46,653 nt of DNA from Candidatus Aminicenantota bacterium (GCA_011772475.1 WVZK01000015.1:16875-63527); one strand, 5' to 3'. Counted from the stretch's first letter, positions 9,168 to 17,685 are shown. Made by a program: numbers and translations. The notes: generated from the sequence alone by a model not told the origin.

Positions 9168-9196
9168 ATCTTATCCTAACCATTGACCTAAGTCAA
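9168..9196 (-). promoter_or_regulatory. Promoter with a palindrome over the -35, upstream of ilvE
   Basis: Minus-strand TTGACT (9191-9196), a 17-base spacer and TAAGAT (9168-9173). The -35 lies inside the perfect palindrome TTGACCTAAGTCAA (9183-9196), a possible operator. Confidence 0.4.
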
Positions 9197-9204
9197 ACCA
9201 ATTA

Positions 9205-9340
9205 GGGGTCAGGTCTTGTTTTTTGCCTGCTTGGAAAAATTAGTACGAACTCACAAAGCAATAGCTGAATCTACCTGTAGAAATGCAAAAAACAGGACTT
9301 GTGACTACCTCTATAAAAGCAAAAAACAAGACCTGACCCC
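9205..9340. repeat. 136-bp element bounded by perfect 22-bp inverted repeats
   Basis: Positions 9205-9226 and 9319-9340 are exact reverse complements of each other (outer bases GGGGTCAGGTCTTG). The interior holds another near copy of the arm (GCAAAAAACAGGACTTG, about 9288-9304). There is no open frame of note. The size and ends are like REP/RAYT-associated or MITE elements. Confidence 0.75.
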
Positions 9341-9346
9341 ATTATT

Positions 9347-10291
9347 TTAACTCCAGACTCCTTCCCCGCAGTGCGGGCAGTTTTTTTCCTTGTGAGGTAA
9401 TGGCCGGTGGCAGTTCCAGCACAAAGTTGTTATCCTTTTTTCCCTAGCTTTGATCCTCCCCCATATATCTTCTATTTCAGATTTTTCTGATGTTTTACCT
9501 TTGAATGCGGAGAGATGTCTGATAATCTCTGAAGCTTTTTGATATCTTTCTTCAACTTTAGCTGAGAGGCATTGCATTATAATATCACTAATCTCTTTAG
9601 GAATTTTGTTATTCATTAATCGAGGGGGTTTAATTTTCCCTTTTTGAGCTCTTTCTAGGATTTTAAACGGATCAGCATCAATAATCGGAGTTTGGCCCAA
9701 TACCATTTCATAAAATATGCAGCCTAAAGAGTAAATATCTGAGCCATAGGTTGACTTACCCAAGAATTGTTCTGGCGCCATATAAGGGGGAGAGCCAATT
9801 CTTGTCGAGGCATAAGGTACATTCTCCAGCCAAGCAGAAGTTCCGAAATCTGTGATTTTTGCTGTCCCGTCCTCTGAAATTATGGTGTTTGATGGTCTTA
9901 AATCTCTATGAACTATCTTATTTTTATGGGCATGATCAATGCCATAAGAGATCTGAGTAATGTAATCAATGGCCTTTTCTAGTTCTAACACTTTTTCTTT
10001 ATCTAAGATTTTCTCCAGCGTTTTTCCTTTAACATATTCCATCACCATAAAGAAGATTTTATTTTCCTTCTCAGCTGCAATCATACGGACGATATTCGGG
10101 TGATTCAGTGCAGCTTGAAGCCTTGGTTCTTTAAGAAGCTTGAAGAGTTCTAAGGATTGCTTATGGGGAACTTTGATAGCTACCTTTATATTGAGCCAGG
10201 TATCCTTCGCCAGAAAAACCGAGCCAAAGCCACCGCTGCCCAAGGAACGCAATATCTCGTATTTGCCTACTTTTTGACCTTGGAGAAACAT
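9347..10291 (-). CDS. Cytoplasmic Ser/Thr protein kinase with C-terminal zinc ribbon
   Basis: A 314-residue Hanks-type kinase. The kinase domain (about 10-265) has the glycine loop LGSGGFGSV, Lys40 in VAIK, the catalytic loop HRDLRPSN (Asp130, with Arg in place of the usual Lys of HRDLKP), Asp148 in DFG and the APE motif MAPEQ. All residues needed for phosphotransfer seem present. There is no transmembrane segment or extracellular sensor. The C-terminus has a zinc-ribbon pattern, Cys291/294 and 305/308. It begins 1 base after the rsmE stop, so it belongs to the heat-shock operon transcript. Its substrates are unknown. Confidence 0.93.
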   Translation of the reverse strand: MFLQGQKVGKYEILRSLGSGGFGSVFLAKDTWLNIKVAIKVPHKQSLELFKLLKEPRLQAALNHPNIVRMIAAEKENKIFFMVMEYVKGKTLEKILDKEKVLELEKAIDYITQISYGIDHAHKNKIVHRDLRPSNTIISEDGTAKITDFGTSAWLENVPYASTRIGSPPYMAPEQFLGKSTYGSDIYSLGCIFYEMVLGQTPIIDADPFKILERAQKGKIKPPRLMNNKIPKEISDIIMQCLSAKVEERYQKASEIIRHLSAFKGKTSEKSEIEDIWGRIKAREKRITTLCWNCHRPLPHKEKNCPHCGEGVWS

Positions 10292-10292
10292 C

Positions 10293-11045
10293 CTATAAAT
10301 TCCAAAAATGAGAAATCAATACCAGGCTACAAAGAGCAGCTGTCTCTGCTCTTAGTGTTTGTTCGCCTAAGCTGACTGCTTCATACCCATTGTCTAAAAT
10401 AAATTTCTCTTCTTCATCAGTCCAGCCACCCTCTGGTCCGATGAGAATAAGAACAGAAGAAGGAAGTTTCGGAATCTTAAGCTCAGAGCCTGAGCTTTTG
10501 ATTAAAATATCTCTTAAATATTTCCCTTTATTCTCGCTTAAAAGAAGCTTTTTTTCGTCCCCTTTTCGTTTAACAAGTTTTTCGAGAGGGGTTGGAAATG
10601 ATATGGAAGGCATAAAAGACCTCTGACTTTGTTTGACCGCTTCCAGAGCAATTTTTTTCCATCTTTCTATTTTTTTCTGAATTTTTTCCTCAATTTTTAC
10701 GATAGTCCGAGCCGTAATAACCGGGATAATATTTGTAACAGCTAGCTCTGTAGATTTCTGGATGATAAGATCCATTTTTTTTGACTTAAGAAGAGCTTGA
10801 GCCAGTGTAATCTTAATCTTGGGTTTATTTTTATCTAAGGTTTGAAGGATAGACACGCGGGTCATATTTTTTCTTATTTCTTCGACCTTTGCCAGGTAGT
10901 TTGTGCCTTGCTCGTCAAAGAGCCAGACTTTCTCCTCTGGTTTTACTCTGGCTACCCGGCTCAAGTGATGATGTTCGTCCCCATAAAGAAGGAAAGTGGG
11001 GAACTTGATGTCGCTTTTTTTGACGAAGAAGCGATTTGAAGTCAA
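10293..11045 (-). CDS. rsmE: 16S rRNA m3U1498 methyltransferase RsmE
   Basis: A 250-residue SPOUT-class methyltransferase that modifies U1498 of 16S rRNA using SAM. It has the N-terminal PUA-like segment (RFFVKKSDI, GDEHHHLSRVARVKPEE). The SPOUT knot motifs lie at the C-terminus: LIGPEGGWTDEEEKFI and SLGEQTLRAETAA. The first possible start is TTG 11045; the preceding in-frame codons lead to a stop, and no ATG comes before the conserved N-terminus. It lies 8 bases after dnaJ, the common hrcA-grpE-dnaJ-rsmE order. Confidence 0.95.
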   Translation of the reverse strand: MTSNRFFVKKSDIKFPTFLLYGDEHHHLSRVARVKPEEKVWLFDEQGTNYLAKVEEIRKNMTRVSILQTLDKNKPKIKITLAQALLKSKKMDLIIQKSTELAVTNIIPVITARTIVKIEEKIQKKIERWKKIALEAVKQSQRSFMPSISFPTPLEKLVKRKGDEKKLLLSENKGKYLRDILIKSSGSELKIPKLPSSVLILIGPEGGWTDEEEKFILDNGYEAVSLGEQTLRAETAALCSLVLISHFWNL

Positions 11046-11053
11046 ACTTTACT

Positions 11054-12187
11054 CTAGTGAACTATATTTTTTGTTTTATCGATAATGCTTTTGTACACAG
11101 CTTTTAAATCCTCTCCTGCGGATTCCGCAAATTTTTGGAGCAGCGCTTTTTGCTCTTTGGTCAATTTTTCAGGGATTTTAACGTTAACTTTAACAAATAA
11201 GTCTCCTTTTCTGTAACCTCCAAGGGATTTTATGCCTTTTCCTTTTAATCTGAAAACCTCACCCGGTTGGGTGCCAGCAGGAATTTTAATAACCTCATTC
11301 CCTTCGAGGGTTGGAATTTCTGCTGTTGCGCCCAAAGCGGCCTGGATAAAGGATATTGTAATTTGACAGAAAAGATTATTTTCTTCTCTTTCAAAAATCT
11401 CGTGTTTTTTTACACGGACGACAACATAAAGATCTCCCCTTGGAGCTTCTCTATCTCCCGCTTCTCCTTCTCTTTCCAGTCTGAGCCCCATGCCGTCTTT
11501 TATACCTAGTGGAATTTTCACCCTTAAATCTTTCTTTTTTCTCATTTTTCCGGAGCCGCGACATTCCTTGCAGGGTGTGGTTATAATTTCGCCTGATCCA
11601 CCGCAGTGGGAACATGTTCGTGAAATTGCAAAGAATCCCTGCTGATAGCGAACCTGTCCCCTGCCCTGGCATTGTCGGCAGACAGTTTTCTGAGTGCCCG
11701 GTTGCAGTTTCGAGCCATGGCAGACAGAGCACAGCTCGACTCTGTCAAGTTTGATTTCTTTTTCTGCCCCAAATGCAGCTTCTTCTAAAGAGATTTCAAG
11801 ATCCAAAGAAAGATCTCTCCCTCTTTGGGGATAATGGGCTCTTGCTCTACGCTGAGTCCCGAATAAATCTCCAAAGCTGAAGCTAAAGAAATTGCCTAAT
11901 ATATCTTCAAAGTCTTCAAAGATTGAAGAATTAAACCCGGAAAAGCCGCTAAATCCTTCTGCTCGTAATCCATCATGCCCAAATCTGTCATAGGTTGACC
12001 TTTTTTCAGGATCAATGAGCACACTGTAAGCCTCGGCAGCCTCCTTGAACTTTTCTTCAGCCGTTTTATCGCCAGGATTCCTGTCAGGATGGTATTTAAG
12101 AGCCATCTGACGGTAGGATTTTTTTATCTCCTCTGATGTTGCATTCCGTGGTAGATCTAGAATTTCATAAAAATCTTTTTTTGTCAT
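11054..12187 (-). CDS. dnaJ: Chaperone protein DnaJ
   Basis: A 377-residue type I Hsp40 that stimulates DnaK ATPase and binds unfolded clients. The J-domain carries HPD at 33-35 ([17 protein letters not shown]). A Gly/Phe region follows ([11 protein letters not shown]). Next come four zinc-finger repeats ([31 protein letters not shown]) and the C-terminal substrate-binding domains. The first repeat has Ser where the usual second Gly stands. The gene follows grpE after about 66 bases; dnaK is not in the window. Confidence 0.97.
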   Translation of the reverse strand: MTKKDFYEILDLPRNATSEEIKKSYRQMALKYHPDRNPGDKTAEEKFKEAAEAYSVLIDPEKRSTYDRFGHDGLRAEGFSGFSGFNSSIFEDFEDILGNFFSFSFGDLFGTQRRARAHYPQRGRDLSLDLEISLEEAAFGAEKEIKLDRVELCSVCHGSKLQPGTQKTVCRQCQGRGQVRYQQGFFAISRTCSHCGGSGEIITTPCKECRGSGKMRKKKDLRVKIPLGIKDGMGLRLEREGEAGDREAPRGDLYVVVRVKKHEIFEREENNLFCQITISFIQAALGATAEIPTLEGNEVIKIPAGTQPGEVFRLKGKGIKSLGGYRKGDLFVKVNVKIPEKLTKEQKALLQKFAESAGEDLKAVYKSIIDKTKNIVH

Positions 12188-12253
12188 TTTCTGTGTTAAG
12201 TAGGAAAGAATTTTTCTTTATAAACTCGTTCCCGATACTGTAATCCATATTTG

Positions 12254-12814
12254 TTAGCTTTTTTTGGGAACTGCGACTTTTACAAGGGCTGGACGAAGAA
12301 GCCTGTTATGTAGAGTGTAGCCCCTCTGCAATTCCTCGATAACCTCGGGCTCTTCAACCTCATCTGATTCTTCAGTTATAAAAGCTTGGTGAAGATGAGG
12401 ATCAAATTTTTTCTCTTTGATTTCTATGGGTTTAACACCTTGCTTCATCAGTAGGTCTTGATACTGTTTGTATATCATCTCAATGCCCTCTCGGAAGCTC
12501 TTGCCGTTTCCTTTGCTTTGAGTTTCTAAAGCTCTTTCAAAATTGTCTAGAACATCAAATAGCTCTTTTAATAATTCAGAAAGGGCATATTGATAGAACT
12601 CACCTTTCTCTCGCTCTACCCTCTTCCTTAGATTTTCCATTTCAGCTAATTTTCTCATGTATTCTTCTTTCAGTTTTTTATTTTCTGTTTTAAGAAGTTT
12701 GATTTCTGATTCTCTCTTGTTGAGTTTATCCTTTAATATCTTGTCTTTGTCTTGTCTTGCTTTATGATCTTTTTCTTTGGTCTCAGTAGGTTTTACTTCA
12801 ATTTTTTTTACCAT
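12254..12814 (-). CDS. grpE: Nucleotide exchange factor GrpE
   Basis: A 186-residue protein that releases ADP from DnaK. The first ~60 residues are a highly charged Lys/Glu stretch. A long coiled coil follows (KTENKKLKEEYMRKLAEMENLRKRVEREK), then the beta-domain with the conserved FDPHLHQAF and GYTLHNRLLRPALVKVA. ATG 12814 has AAGGAG upstream. It sits 9 bases after hrcA. Confidence 0.96.
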   Translation of the reverse strand: MVKKIEVKPTETKEKDHKARQDKDKILKDKLNKRESEIKLLKTENKKLKEEYMRKLAEMENLRKRVEREKGEFYQYALSELLKELFDVLDNFERALETQSKGNGKSFREGIEMIYKQYQDLLMKQGVKPIEIKEKKFDPHLHQAFITEESDEVEEPEVIEELQRGYTLHNRLLRPALVKVAVPKKS

Positions 12815-12823
12815 ATCTTCTCC

Positions 12824-13867
12824 TTACTGGCTGAAGCTTATTGTCTGGCTTAGACTTTTCGCAATACTATCCACAAGGGGTATGATTTTTTTATATTGAA
12901 TTCTTTTGGGTCCTATTATGCCTAAGGAACCCAGGACTTGGCTATGGTAGCCATAGTGAGAAAGAATAAGAGAGCAATCTGATATATCGGGAATTTCCAA
13001 TTCAGAGCCAATCATCACTTTTACTCTTTCAAGACTGATGAAGTCAGAAAGAAGTCTGGCAAGTTTTGCTTTTTCTTCGAAATTTTGAAAAAGAGACTGT
13101 AACTTTTCCATTTCAAAAAGATCATGCTTCTCTAAAAGCTTTGGCGTACCTTGGAAGAAAATCTGGTTTTCGCTCTCTTCCTGAGAAATATAAGCTTTCA
13201 ATAGAGTAGTTAATCTATCAATTATAGTTTCATATTTTAGCTTATATTTGGGAAGTTCATGAAGTAAGTAATCCCGAACGAAATGTAAGTTCTTATTCCT
13301 GAAGCTCTGGTTGATATACTGAGAGGCTTTGTCAAGCTCGGCCTGGGTAAAGTAAGAATCTGTCTGGACAATCTCAGTCAGGACGAAGTTTGAAGGCGTA
13401 ACTAAGATGATCATTATTTTGACTTCAGATATTTTAATAAAACGAATATGCTTAAAATTTACTTTTGAAATCCTCGGAGAAAGTACAAAACCTAAGTTAT
13501 CAGAATAGTCAGCCAGGATCCCGGACACCTGGTTGAGGAAAGAGTGGAAATCACCTTTCTGAAGGACAAGATTTTCTGAAAGAAGGTCGATCTTTTTTTC
13601 AGGGATAATGACTTCGTCAAACAGGCTGTTTACGTAGTGTCTTAAGCCTTTATCCGTTGGAACACGTCCTGCAGAGGTGTGAGGTTGAGAGAGAAAGCCG
13701 CGTTCTTCTAGTTTTGACATTATGTTTCTTACCGTAGCAGACGAAACAGACAGAGGGCTCCTTTGAGCAATATACCCAGAGCTTATAGGCTTTCCTGTCT
13801 TTAGATAGCTCTCAACTATCAAGTTGAGAATTCGCCTGTCTTTCTCTCTCAAAATGCTAGCTCGCAC
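12824..13867 (-). CDS. hrcA: Heat-inducible transcription repressor HrcA
   Basis: A 347-residue repressor of class I heat-shock genes. The N-terminal winged helix is typical (DRRILNLIVESYLKTGKPISSGYIAQRSPLSVSSATVRNIM, here abbreviated as DRRILNLIVESYLKTGKPIS and the SSATVRNIM helix). The GAF-like middle and the C-terminal GSLGIIGPKRIQY motif follow. Translation most likely starts at GTG 13867, with GGAG eight bases upstream. It heads the operon. The expected operator (CIRCE, TTAGCACTC-N9-GAGTGCTAA) is not present upstream or anywhere I looked in the window, so the regulator may act elsewhere or through a divergent site. Confidence 0.95.
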   Translation of the reverse strand: MRASILREKDRRILNLIVESYLKTGKPISSGYIAQRSPLSVSSATVRNIMSKLEERGFLSQPHTSAGRVPTDKGLRHYVNSLFDEVIIPEKKIDLLSENLVLQKGDFHSFLNQVSGILADYSDNLGFVLSPRISKVNFKHIRFIKISEVKIMIILVTPSNFVLTEIVQTDSYFTQAELDKASQYINQSFRNKNLHFVRDYLLHELPKYKLKYETIIDRLTTLLKAYISQEESENQIFFQGTPKLLEKHDLFEMEKLQSLFQNFEEKAKLARLLSDFISLERVKVMIGSELEIPDISDCSLILSHYGYHSQVLGSLGIIGPKRIQYKKIIPLVDSIAKSLSQTISFSQ

Positions 13868-13884
13868 TGATTTACTCCAAAAAA

Positions 13885-13914
13885 TTTATAGCATTAAATC
13901 TAAAATATTGTCAA
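13885..13914 (-). promoter_or_regulatory. Strong sigma70 promoter of the hrcA operon
   Basis: Minus-strand TTGACA (13909-13914), an 18-base spacer and TATAAA (13885-13890), a few bases upstream of the hrcA Shine-Dalgarno. No CIRCE overlaps it. Confidence 0.65.
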
Positions 13915-14093
13915 ATTACACGCAATCTGTAACGGACTGTCGTGAATGGTTAATGATTTTATAATTTATTTTATATGTATAACTTACATGAATTAAGCTT
14001 TTCTTAACGAGCAGTGGATGTAAATGTCTTTTAAATCAGCATGCTGCTCTGTGATTTGGTTACGCGTTAGCTGAAAAAGATAGGTTTTAAACG

Positions 14094-14134
14094 GGATCAG
14101 GCTTTGAAAGTTTGCATTTTTTAGGTCTGATCCT
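14094..14134. repeat. Short inverted repeat downstream of the Memo-family gene
   Basis: GGATCAGGC (14094-14102) and GTCTGATCC (about 14125-14133) are inverted copies with one mismatch. The CAGG/CTGATCC ends and the T-run between them recall the GGGGTCAGG arms at 9205. It lies in the 279-bp gap between hrcA and the Memo-family gene; the rest of that gap is AT-rich with only the hrcA promoter recognised. Confidence 0.4.
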
Positions 14135-14146
14135 GGATTCGAAACT

Positions 14147-14953
14147 TCAGTTTATCTTTATTCCGGCATAGCCGACGACTTCATCATAATTTCCCGATGT
14201 ATCTCCAGATGTTTGGTATTTTACAAGAGTTGCTTTCTCTGCGCCTAGCTCCTTTGAGGCAACAATGGCTGAAGTGGTAGGCTGAAAGCCACACATACTG
14301 ATGTCTTCTTTCTGCACAATGTCATAAAGTCCCTTGGCGTCAAGGTTTAGCATCTTATCAATGGCTAAAAAGTCCTTTTTCTTCGCCACTTCATGTTCTA
14401 CATAGTGGCTCATATCCGTACTGGCTACAATCATCACCTCTTCCTTGAACTCTTTGATACCTGAGGAGATAGCCTTCCCCAACTCTTCCAGCTCTACGAA
14501 CGAAACAAAATAAGAAATACAGATTGGAACGATTGAGATATCTTTCTTAAAGTACTGAATAAACGGAAGCTGGACCTCAAGAGAATGCTCGTTTAAATGG
14601 GCAACTTCATCTTCAGTGATAAGCGCAGATGGTTTCAGGATAAGCTCTGCCAGTCGAGATTCAATCTTGACCAAACCCAGAGGAGTTTCCCAATCCCCTT
14701 CTTTCATTATTGCGATACGAGACTGGATTGATCTGTGACTGGGCCCCAAGATAACGAACTTATCTGGAATCTGGACCGATGAGAAAACAGCACCAGCAAC
14801 CGGCCCAGAATATTCGAATCCTGCGTGCGGGGAGACAACACAGATGGCCTTTTCTTTTTCTTTTTCTGGTTCGACCATCCTCTCGATCATACTTCGAAGA
14901 TCTTTTTCTCGGTCAGGATAAAAATAGCCGCTCACTGCAGGTTTTCTTCTCAA
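14147..14953 (-). CDS. amrB: Memo-family protein (AmmeMemoRadiSam system protein B)
   Basis: A 268-residue Memo/MEMO1 protein. It shows RKPAVSGYFYP at the start, SPHAGFEYSGPVAGAVF, LGPSHRS, LNEHSLEVQLPFIQYF and STDMSHYVEH, which carry the family's His/Cys-type metal site residues. The enzymatic role of the bacterial family is not firmly known; members often sit beside an AMMECR1 protein and a radical SAM enzyme, and neither is here. The start is TTG 14953, with AGGAGG six bases upstream. It follows the saccharopine dehydrogenase gene by 50 bases and may be co-transcribed with it. Confidence 0.9.
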   Translation of the reverse strand: MRRKPAVSGYFYPDREKDLRSMIERMVEPEKEKEKAICVVSPHAGFEYSGPVAGAVFSSVQIPDKFVILGPSHRSIQSRIAIMKEGDWETPLGLVKIESRLAELILKPSALITEDEVAHLNEHSLEVQLPFIQYFKKDISIVPICISYFVSFVELEELGKAISSGIKEFKEEVMIVASTDMSHYVEHEVAKKKDFLAIDKMLNLDAKGLYDIVQKEDISMCGFQPTTSAIVASKELGAEKATLVKYQTSGDTSGNYDEVVGYAGIKIN

Positions 14954-15003
14954 TTTATCCTCCTAGTATAAAAAGTAAGCGTAACCCGCGTTCTTGTCAA
15001 TTC

Positions 15004-16326
15004 TTACATTTCTTCCTTTTTTTCTTTAAAGGCTATACCTAGCTCTTTTAATTCTTTCAGGATGGGAATATAAATTTCAGGTTGAACAGGAATATGAACT
15101 CCGGTCTTTTCTATTTTACCTTCAAGGATAAGCTTGGTGCTTATAGCCGCGGGCAATCCCACTGTTCTGGCCATTGAAGTATCGCCATCGGGGATACCAA
15201 AATCGATAAGAGTTGATGTGATCTTCTCTTTTTTATCTCCAGGATAAGAAGCTATAAACTGATGCTGGAGTATAATCATATCTCTCTCCCCCTCTTCGTA
15301 CTGAAGCTTTTCCAGCATTTTTGTACCAAGAATATTCAAAGCTGAGTCTTTCTCTGAAGGGAGGGATTCATCGCCCAGGAGGCCAAGCCATTCAAACCTC
15401 TGGATAATATCAGAGTTTTCCTCGATATTTAAATGAGCAGCAAGGGCTTTTTTGATGTCTTCTTCTTCAGGATCATTCATCAATTTCCTGAGAAAGCCTT
15501 TGTAGGTTAAGCCAGTCCAATCCTTTTCTTCTTCTTCAAGGAGCCCCAGGTCCACGATTTTCTTAATAGTTGAACACCAACCCTTATTCCTGAGTGTTCC
15601 CCTAAGCATTGTCTTTGTTGATTTAATGCCGTAAAGCTCGATATAAGGAAGTGAGTCTCGGTTAGGATATCCTTCAAACTCACCCAGCCCTTCTATGTTG
15701 ATCATCAGGTAATTATCAAAAAGGTCTTGGGGAGGAATGAATATTTGTTGACCGTCTTTTAGATATTGGGCTGAATTTTTCCCGGCAAGTAGAACTCCTA
15801 TCGGACTCCAGGAGAATTTATACCCGAAAGGATTTGTGTTTGCTTCAGGAGCTGGCAAACCGCCGCAATAAGAGGTAAAACTCGTGATTTCTCCTTCTTT
15901 CTCCTCGACTTCGTGAATGATTCTCATTGCTTCCATGTGGTCTATCCCTGGATCTAATCCGACTTCATTAAGGATCAAAATCCCTGCTCCTTTTGCCTCT
16001 GTGTCGAGATTATGCATCACTTCGCTCACATAAGAAGTTGTGACCATATGCTTTTTATGATCAATACAGTATTTAGCGACCTTAGGATGGAAAGTATAAG
16101 GAACCATACTGATAACAAGATCTGCTTTAGAGATCTCATCTTTTAGGCCTTCTTCATTCTTGAGATTCAGTTCGCTAGCTTTGCCTTGGGGATGGTTATC
16201 AATGAGTTTCACCGCTTTGCTCACCGTTCGGCTGGCTACTTCAACCTCAAAGTCTGGCTGGTCAAGGAGGTACCTGACCAATGGCCTGGCCACTAGGCCC
16301 GCTCCAAGAATTAGTATTTTTTTCAT
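15004..16326 (-). CDS. Saccharopine dehydrogenase (glutamate-forming, LYS9/SDH type)
   Basis: A 440-residue NAD(P)-dependent enzyme. In the catabolic direction it oxidises saccharopine to glutamate and aminoadipate semialdehyde. The N-terminal Rossmann motif is KKILILGAGLVARPLVRYL. Conserved SDH blocks follow: ADLVISMVPYTFHPKVAKYC, LNEVGLDPGIDHMEAM, FTSYCGGLPAPEANTNPFGY and the C-terminal DGDTSMARTVGLPAAI. It matches the SDH half of eukaryotic aminoadipate semialdehyde synthase and yeast Lys9. Its ATG shares four bases (ATGA) with the stop of the LKR gene upstream, so the two subunits are made together. Confidence 0.94.
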   Translation of the reverse strand: MKKILILGAGLVARPLVRYLLDQPDFEVEVASRTVSKAVKLIDNHPQGKASELNLKNEEGLKDEISKADLVISMVPYTFHPKVAKYCIDHKKHMVTTSYVSEVMHNLDTEAKGAGILILNEVGLDPGIDHMEAMRIIHEVEEKEGEITSFTSYCGGLPAPEANTNPFGYKFSWSPIGVLLAGKNSAQYLKDGQQIFIPPQDLFDNYLMINIEGLGEFEGYPNRDSLPYIELYGIKSTKTMLRGTLRNKGWCSTIKKIVDLGLLEEEEKDWTGLTYKGFLRKLMNDPEEEDIKKALAAHLNIEENSDIIQRFEWLGLLGDESLPSEKDSALNILGTKMLEKLQYEEGERDMIILQHQFIASYPGDKKEKITSTLIDFGIPDGDTSMARTVGLPAAISTKLILEGKIEKTGVHIPVQPEIYIPILKELKELGIAFKEKKEEM

Positions 16327-17657
16327 TGTGTCTCTCCTTTAAATTGATTTATAAAATTCTTCATGTATTCGTAATCAGGGGTAAACTTCCCTTTATATAA
16401 AATAACAGCTTTTTTAACAGCATCTGGAAGATTGCAATCTGCAAAATCTGCAGAAAAGTCTGCTTTAGCAATAGCTGGAACCAGAGGCATAAGTGCATTG
16501 CTAAAGAAGATCGAAGATTCAAGAGATATCTCTGCCGGCAAATTATCCGTTGCCATAGTGACAATTCCTCTCCCCTCTACCCCATCTCTTGTTTTCTCTT
16601 CTATAGGGTCGTAGACAAAAACAGGGTTGTCAGGAGTTGTAGCTCGTAGGGTGCATTCCACAGAACCTTCAATGTCGCAAGAAATATCTCCGATTACTCG
16701 CAGACGAGGTTTATCGCTTTTCATAAAAAGCTGCTTCAAACTTTTTTTTGTCGCAAATCTTGGATATTTAGGGGTCCAGAAAATACAATTGACCAATACT
16801 GTAAGGAAAGATAGATAAGAATCAAAAATCGATTTATACTTTTGAGGATTATCGTAGTAATCTTGGAGGTCAAATTTTTGATCAGATTTGATGGGCTTGA
16901 CCATGTGTTCTTCTTTAAAGACAACCTTGTAAATACTACTAGCTGAATAATTCTTCCTCTCAAAAAAAGAGGAGATTTTCTCGGGTTCAACCTTTTTATA
17001 GGGCAAGAGATCGAGTATCTCCTGAGCTCCCTGGGAGACATTTCCGTATCCTGCAAAACCAAAGACCAAGGGAACAAGAGAAAGGTCAAGGCCATCATCG
17101 TGGATCTTCCATCCTGCTTTTTTTATCGCCTCCTTTGCTGCAACCAGGCTCCCGTATTCATGAGCCAGTTTTATCGAAGAGAAGGGATTTTTTATATTTT
17201 CATGATTCAGCCTCTGTCCTAAAGCCCAAAGAGTATCGATCATTCCTGCCTGTCCTGCCTGTAATCCAAAAAACAGAAGCCTTTGTCCTTTCTCGTTAAT
17301 AATTCTTTCATAGTCGATCAAAGTACACTCGAGGTCTATCATTCTTTGAAGCATGGGCATATTGTGAGTTTGTCCCTTTATAGTGTGGGAAAAGAATATG
17401 TATACTTTCTCCTTTTTGAAAAATGAAAGAGGGATTTCTTTTATAGCAAAGATAATCGAACATGGAGCAAGGTCCTCTTCTATCCTGGCTCCTTCTTGAA
17501 GATAGTCGTTGTCGGAGAAGATGCGGATTGATGACGGTTGAATCCAGACCTCTATTGGATTATTTTTGACCATTTCACGAACATGAACAGGAATCAAAGG
17601 AGTCCTTCTTTCCCATGGATTTTTTTCTTCTCTCCTAATCCCAATCCGAATCTTCAT
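16323..17657 (-). CDS. Lysine-ketoglutarate reductase-like protein (LKR domain, AlaDh/PNT fold)
   Basis: A 444-residue protein matching the LKR half of the bifunctional animal/plant aminoadipate semialdehyde synthase. LKR joins lysine and 2-oxoglutarate into saccharopine with NADPH. Visible motifs: GIRREEKNPWERRTPLIPVH, the FSHTIKGQTHNMPMLQRM substrate segment, LIDYERI, FFGLQAGQAGMIDTLWALGQ and a glycine motif FGFAGYGNVSQGAQEIL. The C-terminus has GDISCDIEGSVECT and TMATDNLPAEISLESS as in AASS. It is the first gene of the operon with SDH; a promoter stands 30-60 bases upstream. The Shine-Dalgarno is weak (TTAGG). Confidence 0.92.
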   Translation of the reverse strand: MKIRIGIRREEKNPWERRTPLIPVHVREMVKNNPIEVWIQPSSIRIFSDNDYLQEGARIEEDLAPCSIIFAIKEIPLSFFKKEKVYIFFSHTIKGQTHNMPMLQRMIDLECTLIDYERIINEKGQRLLFFGLQAGQAGMIDTLWALGQRLNHENIKNPFSSIKLAHEYGSLVAAKEAIKKAGWKIHDDGLDLSLVPLVFGFAGYGNVSQGAQEILDLLPYKKVEPEKISSFFERKNYSASSIYKVVFKEEHMVKPIKSDQKFDLQDYYDNPQKYKSIFDSYLSFLTVLVNCIFWTPKYPRFATKKSLKQLFMKSDKPRLRVIGDISCDIEGSVECTLRATTPDNPVFVYDPIEEKTRDGVEGRGIVTMATDNLPAEISLESSIFFSNALMPLVPAIAKADFSADFADCNLPDAVKKAVILYKGKFTPDYEYMKNFINQFKGETQ

Positions 17658-17685
17658 GACCTAAGACGCCTTTTTAAGTTTGAAG

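Noticed and set aside
13868-13990. Possible CIRCE operator upstream of hrcA
   Set aside because: No TTAGCACTC or GAGTGCTAA was found here. GCTCGCACTG at 13861 is inside the gene and does not pair.
14954-15003. TTGACA upstream of the Memo gene as a separate promoter
   Set aside because: The only good -10 (TATACT) is 24 bases away, which is too far; co-transcription with SDH is more likely.
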